Source: Ignavibacteria bacterium UBA2360
GTDB taxonomy: Bacteria > Bacteroidota > Ignavibacteria > Tepidaquicellales > OLB5
Direction: 5' to 3'
Length of the DNA stretch: 64,000 nucleotides
Assembly (NCBI GenBank): GCA_002344125.1
Contig: DDTQ01000002.1
Coordinates: 62,001 to 126,000, forward strand
In this document: one piece after another, positions 36,191 to 44,431 of the stretch
How the letters are laid out: each line of letters starts with the position of its first letter
Position numbering within the stretch: position 1 is the stretch's first letter
Program-made: the position numbers and the translations under genes
Notes under the pieces: generated by a model
Database searches by the model: none
The model's input: only the letters and a program-made list of their open reading frames with translations
What the model was told of the DNA's origin: nothing

Positions 36191-37480
36191 ATGGGAAAGA
36201 GTAAACTGTTAATTATTTTAATGATATTTAACTTAACTAATTTTTATTCTTATAATGCATTGCCCAATGGATGGTATAGTATCCCCTCTGGGTCAAATTC
36301 TACTCTTCGCTCTGTTCATTTCACATCTGAAAATACAGGGATAATTGTTGGTTACGGACCATCAATTATTATGAGAACTACTAATGCTGGCGAAAACTGG
36401 ACTGTAACAAATTTTACCTTAAACGGTATTAATTTGTATATGCTGTATTTTGTTAATGATCAAACAGGATGGATAACCGGGGATAACAATACTTCCCCAT
36501 TTGTAAATGTAATTTTAAAAACAACAAATGCCGGAATTACGTGGACTGAGCAAAGACAAGGTAACGGTTACATTCGCAATATGCATTTTCTAAATGCGCA
36601 AACAGGATGGATTTCAGGTTCCTATTTCCTTAAAACTACTAATGGTGGAACTAACTGGGTATCGACATTGCCAATGGGGTACGTAAATTCTTCTTGTGTA
36701 TTTTTTGTTAATGAACAAACAGGTTGGGCAGGCGGAATGCCTTCAGGTCCGGTATCAGTTATTAAAACAACTGACGGAGGTCAAACCTGGTCAACTCAGG
36801 TTACAGGAAGTGAATGCTACGAACTATACTTCGCGAATGCTCAAACAGGTTACGCTGTTTTACAGGATGGGGTCAAGAAAACTACTAATAGTGGGGCTAA
36901 CTGGTTTATTTCATTTAATGCGGGTTGGGGAATATCTCTTTCATTCTTAAATGCCGAAACAGGGTGGGTAATCCCACAATATAGCGGTACCGCACGGGAT
37001 ATAATAAAGACTTATAATGGTGGTATAAACTGGATCAATGACGGTTACAGTGGCACAGAGATACTCAATGATATTTTTATGTTCAGCAATACCCATGGAT
37101 GGGCCGTATGTGATAATGGAATTATTTATAGAACAACAACTGGCGGTTCAACAGTGGGTATTGAACCCATTTCAGGATCAATGCCGGGAAATTTCGATCT
37201 TCAACAAAACTATCCCAACCCATTCAATCCCGTAACAAAGATTAAATTCCAGATTCCCCTTTCGAGAGGGGTGGACGCCGAAGGCGGACGGGGTGTGTTA
37301 ACAAAACTTTCTGTGTACGACTTGCTTGGCCGTGAAGTTGCCAGCCTGGTTAACGAACAATTAGCCCCCGGAACCTATGAATATCAATGGGATGCATCAA
37401 TTTATCCAAGCGGAATATATTGTTACAGATTAATAGCAGGTGATTTTTCAGAAGTAAATAAAATGGTCTTAATAAAGTAG
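36191..37480 (+). CDS. YCF48-like beta-propeller T9SS protein
   Basis: 429 residues: signal peptide, about seven YCF48/BNR-like units (QTGWISG or QTGWAGG followed by KTTNGG), and a T9SS sorting domain. After FQIP the domain carries an insert (LSRGVDAEGGRGV) encoded by palindromes at 37256-37286. Its last 30 residues (SGIYCYRL, SEVNKMVLIK) nearly equal those of the M14 protein just before it, 19 bases upstream. As in the pseudogene at 27233, the propeller part is more A/T-rich than the sorting domain. Confidence 0.84.
   Translation: MGKSKLLIILMIFNLTNFYSYNALPNGWYSIPSGSNSTLRSVHFTSENTGIIVGYGPSIIMRTTNAGENWTVTNFTLNGINLYMLYFVNDQTGWITGDNNTSPFVNVILKTTNAGITWTEQRQGNGYIRNMHFLNAQTGWISGSYFLKTTNGGTNWVSTLPMGYVNSSCVFFVNEQTGWAGGMPSGPVSVIKTTDGGQTWSTQVTGSECYELYFANAQTGYAVLQDGVKKTTNSGANWFISFNAGWGISLSFLNAETGWVIPQYSGTARDIIKTYNGGINWINDGYSGTEILNDIFMFSNTHGWAVCDNGIIYRTTTGGSTVGIEPISGSMPGNFDLQQNYPNPFNPVTKIKFQIPLSRGVDAEGGRGVLTKLSVYDLLGREVASLVNEQLAPGTYEYQWDASIYPSGIYCYRLIAGDFSEVNKMVLIK
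37256..37286 (+). repeat. In-frame palindromic element in a T9SS sorting domain
   Basis: CCCCTTTC/GAGAGGGG (8-bp arms with one T-G pair) then CGCC/GGCG with a GAA loop. A GGGTGTGTT follows, as in the copy at 29964. Confidence 0.68.
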
Positions 37481-37507
37481 TATTTTACACAACTAAATAC
37501 TAATACA

Positions 37508-38509
37508 ATGAAACACTTAACATTGTTGCTGGTTACATTAGTTCTGTTTTTGTGTTCCTGCGGAAACGAAAAGTTCACCAAAGAGCAGAAAAACTATATG
37601 CTTCCCGATCAATACGAAAATATCGGTAAGCCCGGGCTGGTTTACATACCGCATATTTCCGGTGATTTCGTTACTGTTTTCAACCCGTCGGGAATGAAAG
37701 TAGAAGGAAAAATTTCAGGAGGTAAGGGGCCATGCTCCGCGCTTATCCTGCAGGATGGAAGCAAAGGTTACATTACAAATTTCTCTTCAGGTGATGTAAC
37801 CGTTTTTGACGCCAAAACTAACGGACTCATTAAAACCGTTAAAACCCAGGATCACCCCGCAGATTTGCTCGAGATCCCGGGGCTGAACAAAGTCCTTGTT
37901 TCCCATGAATCTCAAAGCACTTTAGATGTCATAAACACACTTGATAATTCCGTTGAAGCGCTTAAGGAAACATGCACCGGTAAAATGTACTATCTCAAAA
38001 ATTCCGGCAAAATATTTGTACCGCAGATCTTCACTCCGTTCATTAAGATCATCGATCCTGCAACGCTGCATATAATCTCACAGATAGAAACTGGCGGCAG
38101 ACCCATGGCAATGGCATTTACAGGCGATGAAAAATCCGGGTATCTCGCCAACTATGATTCCGCCGAAGTGGCAAAGATCGATATAACATCTTCGCAGGTA
38201 GTGCTTAAGATAAAGAACATCCCTTCACCCCGCGGTATTGCCATTTCGCCTGATAACAGCATAATTGCTGTTACCAATGTTAAGGATAATACCCTCACTA
38301 TTATTGATGCCCTAACCGATACTGTTTCAAAGACCATATTCGGACTTTCTATGCCAACAGATGTAATCTTCACCGCTGATGGTAATTACATAATAGTCTG
38401 CAACCAGGGTTCAGCCCTGATTTCTGTTATTGAAACAAAGTCTCTGGAAATCAAAGATAACGTAAAGGTAGCATCCAATCCGATAACTCTCTTTGCTGAT
38501 TACAGGTAA
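37508..38509 (+). CDS. YncE-like beta-propeller lipoprotein
   Basis: Lipoprotein of 333 residues; lipobox LFLCSC gives Cys at about 17. The rest is a seven-bladed YVTN/YncE propeller, seen in repeated segments such as GDVTVFDAKT, IDPATLHIISQIETG, SPDNSIIAVTNVKDNT and NYIIVCNQGSALISV. The role of this widespread family is not known; some bind DNA or metals. It is 27 bases after the T9SS gene. Confidence 0.8.
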   Translation: MKHLTLLLVTLVLFLCSCGNEKFTKEQKNYMLPDQYENIGKPGLVYIPHISGDFVTVFNPSGMKVEGKISGGKGPCSALILQDGSKGYITNFSSGDVTVFDAKTNGLIKTVKTQDHPADLLEIPGLNKVLVSHESQSTLDVINTLDNSVEALKETCTGKMYYLKNSGKIFVPQIFTPFIKIIDPATLHIISQIETGGRPMAMAFTGDEKSGYLANYDSAEVAKIDITSSQVVLKIKNIPSPRGIAISPDNSIIAVTNVKDNTLTIIDALTDTVSKTIFGLSMPTDVIFTADGNYIIVCNQGSALISVIETKSLEIKDNVKVASNPITLFADYR

Positions 38510-38539
38510 CAACTTATTCAAGATACCGGTTCTGAATAT

Positions 38540-38569
38540 AAAAGGTGATATTAAAAATATCACCTTTTT
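38540..38569. terminator. Bidirectional terminator
   Basis: AAAGGTGATATT and AATATCACCTTT with a three-base loop and T tracts on both strands. It separates the convergent YncE-like and DUF3667 genes. Confidence 0.75.
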
Positions 38570-38600
38570 ACTTTCACAACGAAAAAACGTAATTACGGGT

Positions 38601-39335
38601 TCAGTCCGCGATGTTCAGGTAAAGCACAACAAGAATGACTATGAACAAAACGAATATTATATAGCTTAACGTTGTTACCAGTATTCCCTTTATTATTCCT
38701 TTGCCCCAGCTTTCACCTGAAAATGTCTTTATACAAATGATATAATATACCGTACTGGCTGCAAACCTCAAATTCCAGGTTCGCACATCAAGAATTGAAA
38801 TCAACATCAGCACAACTGAAAACACAAGTGCGGTTGCGACCCAGTAGAAGGATGCTGCCAGTGCCTCCGCGTAATTTATGCCCTTCTTTTTCCTGAAAAA
38901 CAGATAAAGCATGAATGCAAAAATTACCGGCATGAAATAATTGAAGTAATTTATATTTTGCGATACCATGTGCTGAAATTCCAGCGCTTTTTCGGGGAAT
39001 TTTCCGCTATCGCCTGTTATTGTATAATTTATAAAGGCAAAATATTTCTCGCTCAGCCTGTGGAAAAACACAACAAACAGTGTTTGTATGAAAATGAAAT
39101 ATGAGAACGGTTTAACGTAATGTTTTCTCTTCCCTTCAATGTATTCATTAACAGTTTTACCGGGCTTAAACAGCAAAGCCTTAAACGTTTTGAGAATTGA
39201 ATTTTCCCAGTGCAAAATACCATGTGTAACATCATGCACTATGGTTTTAACTTCAAGCCGCTTAATACGCCCCTGTCCGCATTCCGGGCAGTATTTACCC
39301 GAAAACTCATTTCCGCAGTTTGTGCATGTTTCCAT
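38601..39335 (-). CDS. DUF3667 zinc-ribbon membrane protein
   Basis: Protein of 244 residues with an N-terminal zinc ribbon (CTNCG and CPECG, residues 3 to 21), the DUF3667 segment (LLFKPGKTVNEYIEGKRKHYV) and about four or five membrane helices. Function unknown. ATG 39335 begins right at the ribbon. A 33-nt REP palindrome (39353-39385) starts 17 bases upstream. Confidence 0.8.
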   Translation of the reverse strand: METCTNCGNEFSGKYCPECGQGRIKRLEVKTIVHDVTHGILHWENSILKTFKALLFKPGKTVNEYIEGKRKHYVKPFSYFIFIQTLFVVFFHRLSEKYFAFINYTITGDSGKFPEKALEFQHMVSQNINYFNYFMPVIFAFMLYLFFRKKKGINYAEALAASFYWVATALVFSVVLMLISILDVRTWNLRFAASTVYYIICIKTFSGESWGKGIIKGILVTTLSYIIFVLFIVILVVLYLNIAD

Positions 39336-39352
39336 GATGCAAATATATCCAC

Positions 39353-39385
39353 ACTGATACGATGACTTCAAGTCATCGTATCAGT
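39353..39385. repeat. REP palindrome a
   Basis: 33 nt: two 16-base arms (ACTGATACGATGACTT) around one C. Shares the core GATGACTT-N-AAGTCATC with the other copies but differs in the outer half, and stays self-complementary. Confidence 0.85.
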
Positions 39386-39404
39386 AACCCCGGTGTTCCC
39401 ACGC

Positions 39405-39444
39405 TGTTGGTGTTGCCTGACTGCCTTGAAGTTCACCAACAACA
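39405..39444. repeat. Second short repeat family, copy 1
   Basis: TGTTGGTG and CACCAACA flank TTGCCTGACTGCCTTG. A close copy lies at 41250-41290. Confidence 0.55.
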
Positions 39445-39497
39445 TATTTAATACTTCATTGAATAAATGTACTTTTTAAAAGATATTAGTAGATACT

Positions 39498-39530
39498 AGT
39501 GATCGGATGACTTTGAGTCATCCGATCACT
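39498..39530. repeat. REP palindrome b, before the transposase
   Basis: Arms AGTGATCGGATGACT and AGTCATCCGATCACT with a TTG centre. It ends 14 bases before the RAYT start and could also affect its translation. Confidence 0.85.
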
Positions 39531-39544
39531 GATAAAAATAAAAA

Positions 39545-40099
39545 ATGAAATTTTCTTCCGGTAACTTATATCACATCTACAACAGAGGCAATAATAAACA
39601 AGAAATCTTTTTTGAGACCAGGAACTACGAGTTTTTCAGGAACAAAATTAAGATCCATGTTTCTTCTAACACAGATTTGATTGCATATTGCCTCATGCCT
39701 AATCATTTCCATATGCTGGTGCGTATTCAGCAGGAAAACGAAGAGAACAGGCTGAACAAGGAAATTGGCACTATGTTAAGATCATTTACAAGGGCAATTA
39801 ATCTTCAGGAAGAAAGAACCGGATCACTTTTTCAGCAAAGAACACAAGCTAAGAATGTGAGTAACTGTGCCATTGTTTGTTTTAACTATATACATCAAAA
39901 TCCACTAAAAGCAGGAATAGCAGAAAGTATAGAAGGCTGGGAGTATTCATCGTTTAACGAGTATTTAGGAAAATCCCGGGACCAAATTTGTAATTTAGAA
40001 TTAGGAAGAAATATAATTGAATTCAAAACTATTGAAGAATTCTATAAATTATCATATCAAAACATTGATCCTGAAAAAAGAAAAAAAATATTCCAGTAA
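39545..40099 (+). mobile_element. REP-associated tyrosine transposase (RAYT)
   Basis: 184 residues of the Y1/IS200-like HUH nuclease family. It begins with GNLYHIYNRGNNK, has the metal-binding HUH motif in LMPNHFHMLV, a basic part (RSFTRAINLQ and SLFQQRTQAK), and the likely catalytic Tyr in NYIHQNPLKAG (about residue 117). This is the RAYT type, which cuts and may spread REP palindromes instead of moving itself. A 33-nt palindrome lies 14 bases before its start and another 26 bases after its stop, as in known RAYT loci. The gene is intact, so it may be active. Confidence 0.9.
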
Positions 40100-40125
40100 T
40101 CCGATAACTTTGGGATATATAAATA

Positions 40126-40158
40126 ATTCATCGGATGACTTTAAGTCATCCGATGAAT
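40126..40158. repeat. REP palindrome c, after the transposase
   Basis: Arms ATTCATCGGATGACTT around one T; perfect 16-bp stem. Confidence 0.88.
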
Positions 40159-40171
40159 TTAGAATATTCAC

Positions 40172-40192
40172 CCGATGAGTTTAAGTCATCGG
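40172..40192. repeat. REP palindrome d, partial
   Basis: CCGATGAGTTT then AAGTCATCGG: a degenerate, shorter copy with one mismatched pair. It contains an ATG (40175) in frame with the transporter gene. Confidence 0.55.
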
Positions 40193-41071
40193 ATGAGAAA
40201 CAAAATCCCAAACCACCGCAAAGGACTCATATACATTTCCTTCACGGCATTCCTGTGGAGCACAAGCGGATTTTTCATTAAATACCTTACCATTAACGCG
40301 TTCCAGATCTCTTTCTTCCGCTCACTAATTGCGGCGCTAACGGTGTTTTTCATAACCATGGCGCGCAAAAAAAAGCTGAAGTTTGAATTCGACAGCGTCT
40401 CTAACTTCGCCGCAATTTTTTACGCGGGGATTCTGATACTTTTTGTACTTGCCACCAAAATGACAACTGCCGCAAATGCAATATTCCTGCAGTTCACCGC
40501 GCCAATGTATCTGGTGGTACTTGAGCCGCTTTTCCTTAAAACAAAATTCGATTCCAAAAATGTAGTTACAATTATAATTTGTATTTTCGGGATGGTACTC
40601 TTCTTCTTCGGGAAGCTGGAGCTTGGTAACATTTACGGAAACCTGCTTGCAATAGCCTCCGGCGTATGTTTTGCAATGTTCAGTCTATTGCTTAAGTACA
40701 AAAAGGTTAAACACAAAAACGATAACACACTGAACAACGTTATAATGGGTAACGTACTTGTTGCGGTAATAGCGTTCTTTGTTGTGTTCCCTGATTTTAC
40801 GCTCGATCTCACGCAATCACTGATATTGCTCTATATGGGCGCCATACAGATAGGCGTTAGCTACATTATATTCAACGAAGGCATTAAATACGTATCGGCA
40901 ACGGAATCCATGATAATAGCAACACTCGAAGCGATATTTAATCCCATTTGGGTATTTGTAGGCATCGGGGAGGCGCCCTCGGTGTATTCAATCATCGGCG
41001 GACTCATTATATTCGCCGCCATTATATGGCGCAACTTCAGCAAAAAAGAAAAAACAGTAGTCATCGGATGA
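40193..41071 (+). CDS. DMT-family (EamA) transporter
   Basis: Inner membrane transporter of 292 residues with ten helices as two EamA halves (LIYISFTAFLWSTSGFF at the start of the first, GNLLAIASGVCFAMFSLL of the second). The substrate, an amino acid or other metabolite, is unknown. ATG 40193 is preferred; an in-frame ATG at 40175 lies in a REP copy. The last codons and the stop (41069-41071) lie in another REP copy, so both ends of this gene touch repeats. Confidence 0.88.
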   Translation: MRNKIPNHRKGLIYISFTAFLWSTSGFFIKYLTINAFQISFFRSLIAALTVFFITMARKKKLKFEFDSVSNFAAIFYAGILILFVLATKMTTAANAIFLQFTAPMYLVVLEPLFLKTKFDSKNVVTIIICIFGMVLFFFGKLELGNIYGNLLAIASGVCFAMFSLLLKYKKVKHKNDNTLNNVIMGNVLVAVIAFFVVFPDFTLDLTQSLILLYMGAIQIGVSYIIFNEGIKYVSATESMIIATLEAIFNPIWVFVGIGEAPSVYSIIGGLIIFAAIIWRNFSKKEKTVVIG

Positions 41072-41091
41072 CTTCAAGTCATCCGATGACT
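41059..41091. repeat. REP palindrome e, overlapping a stop codon
   Basis: Arms AGTCATCGGATGACTT around one C; perfect 16-bp stem. The transporter stop codon TGA is inside the left arm. Confidence 0.88.
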
Positions 41092-41249
41092 GGGAAACAC
41101 CTTCATCGCAAGCCAGTCAGGGAGTTGAAGCAGCAAGGCATAAACAAAACATAACCTCACCCCATAACTCTCTCTTTTTTTTTCGCTTGTCATTCCTGCG
41201 CCGTGCCCGCCTATGGTGTGGAAGGCAAGAATCTTATAGAATTAACCCC

Positions 41250-41290
41250 GTTGTTGGTTTTGCCTGACTGCCTTGCAGTTCACCAATAAC
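41250..41290. repeat. Second short repeat family, copy 2
   Basis: TTGTTGGT, then TTGCCTGACTGCCTTG and CACCAATAAC. Matches the copy at 39405. It ends 15 bases before the zinc-ribbon gene. Confidence 0.55.
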
Positions 41291-41305
41291 AAAAAATATA
41301 AAACT

Positions 41306-41617
41306 ATGAACCTGCAAAAATACCAATGCACACAATGCGGCTCCAACGATTTTACCGTGCTTGGAGAGAGCAAAATTAAGTGCAATTACTGCTCAACCGT
41401 TTACAGGGTAACCGAACCGGAAGCCGCCAAACCGAAAGTAATTATAGGCAAAGGGGCGAATGTTGTATTTGGCAAAAGCTCAAATGTCACAATAAAGGGC
41501 GGAGTTGAGATAAAGGAAGGCGCAAATGTGCAGTTCCTGGGTAAACTCGATATTCTCGAGTTAGGCGATGAGGAAATGATAAAGAATTCGGAATTTCATA
41601 AGATGAAGAACTCATAA
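41306..41617 (+). CDS. Small zinc-ribbon protein with beta-helix-like tail
   Basis: 103 residues. An N-terminal zinc ribbon (CTQCGSNDF and CNYCSTVY) is followed by short repeats with GKGANVVFGKSSNV and EGANVQFLGK, which look like left-handed or stacked beta-strand turns. No family recognised. ATG 41306 begins just ahead of the ribbon. The upstream 220 bases are filled with repeat fragments. Confidence 0.68.
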   Translation: MNLQKYQCTQCGSNDFTVLGESKIKCNYCSTVYRVTEPEAAKPKVIIGKGANVVFGKSSNVTIKGGVEIKEGANVQFLGKLDILELGDEEMIKNSEFHKMKNS

Positions 41618-41652
41618 GAATCTGCTTTTACTGCCATAATATCCTTATTATA

Positions 41653-41683
41653 TTGTAACTATCAGCTATTTTCCTTAAATTTG
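41653..41683 (+). promoter_or_regulatory. Candidate Bacteroidota-type promoter
   Basis: TTG at 41653 and TAAATTTG at 41676, 20 bases apart, 29 bases before the enoyl-CoA hydratase start. Prediction only. Confidence 0.35.
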
Positions 41684-41712
41684 TGCTTTAAATAAGCAAA
41701 ATTCAGATTTTT

Positions 41713-42513
41713 ATGTCAGATACACCCACCTACAAAAACATATTAGTCACAAAATTAGATAATCCCAAAGGATTAAAGGTCGGGCAGATACAGCTTAACC
41801 GACCCGATGTATTAAATGCGCTCAATATCGAGCTTATGGGTGAGCTTGTAAGTACGCTTGAAAGCTTTGATAAAGACACCGAAGTGGGCTGCATAATCAT
41901 CACCGGCAGTGCAAAAGCATTTGCCGCGGGAGCTGATATAAAGGAAATGGCAACTCAATCAGCCATCGATATGCATATCCGCGACCAGTTTTCCGTGTGG
42001 GATAAGATCCGCAAGATCAAAAAACCGATTATCGCCGCAACCTCGGGATTCGTACTCGGCGGCGGGTGTGAGCTTACCATGGCATGCGATATGATAGTCG
42101 CCGCGGAAAGCACAAAATTCGGCCAGCCGGAAATTAAGCTTGGCATCATACCGGGTGCCGGCGGCACCCAGCGCTTAACGCGCGCAATCGGCAAAGCCCG
42201 CGCGATGGAAATGATATTAACCGGCAGAATGTACACCGCCCGCGAGATGTTCGAAGCAGGCCTGGTTACACGCCTTGCCGATGATGAAGTATTCCTCGAA
42301 GAAGCGCAGGCGCTTGCAAAGGAAATTGCTTCTATGCCGCAAATGGCTCTGCAAATGGCTAAGGATTCCATACTGAAATCATTCGATACCACCGTTGAAG
42401 GCGGCCTGGAGTATGAACGCAAAGCGTTCTACCTGCTCTTTGCCAGTGATGATATGAAAGAAGGCATGAGTGCCTTCGTTGAAAAACGTAAACCTGAGTG
42501 GAAACACAAGTAG
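41713..42513 (+). CDS. Enoyl-CoA hydratase
   Basis: Crotonase of 266 residues. It adds water to trans-2-enoyl-CoA in fatty acid breakdown. Both catalytic Glu are present: in GGGCELTMACD and in FGQPEIKLGIIPG; the oxyanion hole and GAGGTQRLTR follow. AAGADIKEMA is the CoA-binding segment. It stands alone; no other beta-oxidation gene is nearby. Confidence 0.93.
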   Translation: MSDTPTYKNILVTKLDNPKGLKVGQIQLNRPDVLNALNIELMGELVSTLESFDKDTEVGCIIITGSAKAFAAGADIKEMATQSAIDMHIRDQFSVWDKIRKIKKPIIAATSGFVLGGGCELTMACDMIVAAESTKFGQPEIKLGIIPGAGGTQRLTRAIGKARAMEMILTGRMYTAREMFEAGLVTRLADDEVFLEEAQALAKEIASMPQMALQMAKDSILKSFDTTVEGGLEYERKAFYLLFASDDMKEGMSAFVEKRKPEWKHK

Positions 42514-42519
42514 CAAGAA

Positions 42520-42640
42520 CCTCACCCCCAATTCGCACCAATGGTGCGAACCCCTTCTCCTAACAGGATTGGTGGAAACAGACCGATAAATTTTCGGATT
42601 CTCTCCCCTCTCCTTCTCAGGAGAGGGGTTGGGGGTGAGG
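42520..42640. repeat. Multi-hairpin intergenic repeat
   Basis: Outer arms CCTCACCCCCAA (42520-42531) and TTGGGGGTGAGG (42629-42640) enclose a perfect hairpin TTCGCACCA/TGGTGCGAA (42532-42550), a weaker one (CCGA/TCGG near 42583-42597) and CCCCTCTCCT/AGGAGAGGGG (42605-42628). It could fold as a branched junction. A fragment of the same type, with GGGGGTGAGGTGA, lies at about 42688-42726. The whole gap 42514-42761 holds no gene. Confidence 0.75.
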
Positions 42641-42761
42641 TGAGCACAAAGCATATAACAAATTGCTGATAATTCTTCACACATTTCTCCTCTCTTCCCT
42701 TTGGGAAAAGGACGGGGGTGAGGTGAAAAACAAGTATAAATAATAAATAATCATAATCAAT

Positions 42762-44378
42762 TTGATAAAATACATTTGGCTTTTGGCTGCATTTATGGTA
42801 ACCTTTACCGCGTTTAACTCATCTGCTGTTTACGCGCAGGAAAAAAGCAATGAACCGCTTAACAGGCAGATGCTCTCTGATTCATCCAATTTCAACGCAG
42901 AGCAGATCATCGAAAGGAATAAATCCGCGCTGATATCTATCTGGTATCACACAGATAATTATTATTCCTACTTTTCATACAGCACCATAGATACCACGCT
43001 GCTAAACGGCTCGGGCTTCATATTCAGCGAAGATGGCTTAATTGGCACCAATTACCATGTTGTTGATGGCATTGATAGCCTCATTGTAAAAACTGCCGAC
43101 GGCACATATTACGATGCGGAGCTACTTATCATTGATGAAAAAAATGATATGGCAATTATCCGTATTAAGAACGCCAACGGAACGAAGTTCCCCACAATAA
43201 AATTCGGCAATTCAGATGCTATTAAAGTTGGCCAGGAAGTCTTCGCGATCGGCTCACCGCTTGGTTATGAATACACAATATCACAGGGCATCATTGCCGG
43301 CATACGCGATAATGAAAAAGTTTCATTCACTGATCCCGTGACATACTCACCCATAGAAAAGAATTTTGAAAAAGTTCTTCAGATAACAGCCGCAATTTCT
43401 CCGGGTAATTCAGGCGGCGCGCTGTTTAACCGCAAGGGTGAAGTTATCGGTATCACAACATATACTTATTCAGGCTACGGTAATCTTAACTTCGCAATTG
43501 CTGTAAACAGCTTTGTTTATTTTATGAACTCAGTTGATATTGCCAACATAGATAACAATCCCGAAGCGAAAAAGAAACGGGAAGAGAGCCTGTATTACTC
43601 AAACCTCCGGCTTGCGGGCAACTACAAATCAGAGGCTACATATAACTGGATCTATGTTAAGCAAAAAGATACAATGAAAGTAATTGATACTTTTGTCGTT
43701 AAGCAGGATTCCATTGCCCGGGTGAATTTTAACAAGGCTGAATCATTCTACTACAAATGTCTTGATATCGCCCCTGATTCATTCAACGTTTACCGCGATA
43801 TGATGGATCTTTACGTGTACTGCGAAAACTTCCCGAAAGCTGAAAATCTGTACGATACAATTAAAGCCCGGTTCCAGAGCGATAGCTTACTGAACCTGCT
43901 ATCCTCAAGCCTTGCAAGCGCTTACACTACCTCAAAGGATTACAAGAAGGCGCTTGAGTTCTATGAAAAGATGTCTAAGAAAGATACCTCGGATAACTAT
44001 TTAAGGTACCAGATAGGCACTATCTATGAAAGCATGGGTAAATATAACAAGGCTATCAAAGAATATAAAAAACTCATTAAAAAAGATCCGCTTTATACAC
44101 AGGCGTATATTCAACTGGGCTCGGTATATTTTAACAAGCTTAAAGATTACCGTACTGCCAAGCAGTACATAGAAAAAGCCTATGATATGGAAATGGTAAC
44201 CTATGGTTCAACATATTACCTGGATATTCCCTACCTCCTTGGAATGATAGCATGCAAAGAACGCAAGAAGACCGACGCTATGCTGTATTACATGGATCTG
44301 AAAAGTATCTATACTTATACTACTGAAGATAATAAAAAGAAAGCTGACCTGCTAAAAGCTATCAGAGATCTGAACTGA
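42762..44378 (+). CDS. Trypsin-like serine protease with TPR repeats
   Basis: 538 residues with a signal peptide (ending at AVYAQ). The protease domain has the His in GTNYHVVDG, Asp in NDMAIIRIK and Ser in SPGNSGGALFN, the DegP/HtrA type. No PDZ domain follows; in its place about 230 residues with TPR-like repeats (YLRYQIGTIYESMGKYNKAIKEY is one such unit, shown here only by its first part) form a binding scaffold. It likely acts in the periplasm on misfolded or specific proteins. The start is TTG 42762; no ATG opens the signal peptide. Confidence 0.85.
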   Translation: MIKYIWLLAAFMVTFTAFNSSAVYAQEKSNEPLNRQMLSDSSNFNAEQIIERNKSALISIWYHTDNYYSYFSYSTIDTTLLNGSGFIFSEDGLIGTNYHVVDGIDSLIVKTADGTYYDAELLIIDEKNDMAIIRIKNANGTKFPTIKFGNSDAIKVGQEVFAIGSPLGYEYTISQGIIAGIRDNEKVSFTDPVTYSPIEKNFEKVLQITAAISPGNSGGALFNRKGEVIGITTYTYSGYGNLNFAIAVNSFVYFMNSVDIANIDNNPEAKKKREESLYYSNLRLAGNYKSEATYNWIYVKQKDTMKVIDTFVVKQDSIARVNFNKAESFYYKCLDIAPDSFNVYRDMMDLYVYCENFPKAENLYDTIKARFQSDSLLNLLSSSLASAYTTSKDYKKALEFYEKMSKKDTSDNYLRYQIGTIYESMGKYNKAIKEYKKLIKKDPLYTQAYIQLGSVYFNKLKDYRTAKQYIEKAYDMEMVTYGSTYYLDIPYLLGMIACKERKKTDAMLYYMDLKSIYTYTTEDNKKKADLLKAIRDLN

Positions 44379-44431
44379 TCTGCTGATCATATAGCTGAGC
44401 TGTCAGCGGTCTAAACTAATATTTCATACAA

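Noticed and set aside
36191..37480. Photosystem assembly factor YCF48
   Set aside because: Only the repeat fold is shared; the T9SS sorting domain and a non-photosynthetic setting speak against that role.
41955..42422. Long open frame opposite the enoyl-CoA hydratase gene
   Set aside because: It lies fully inside a strong gene on the other strand, is rich in Ser and Arg and has no domain; a shadow frame.
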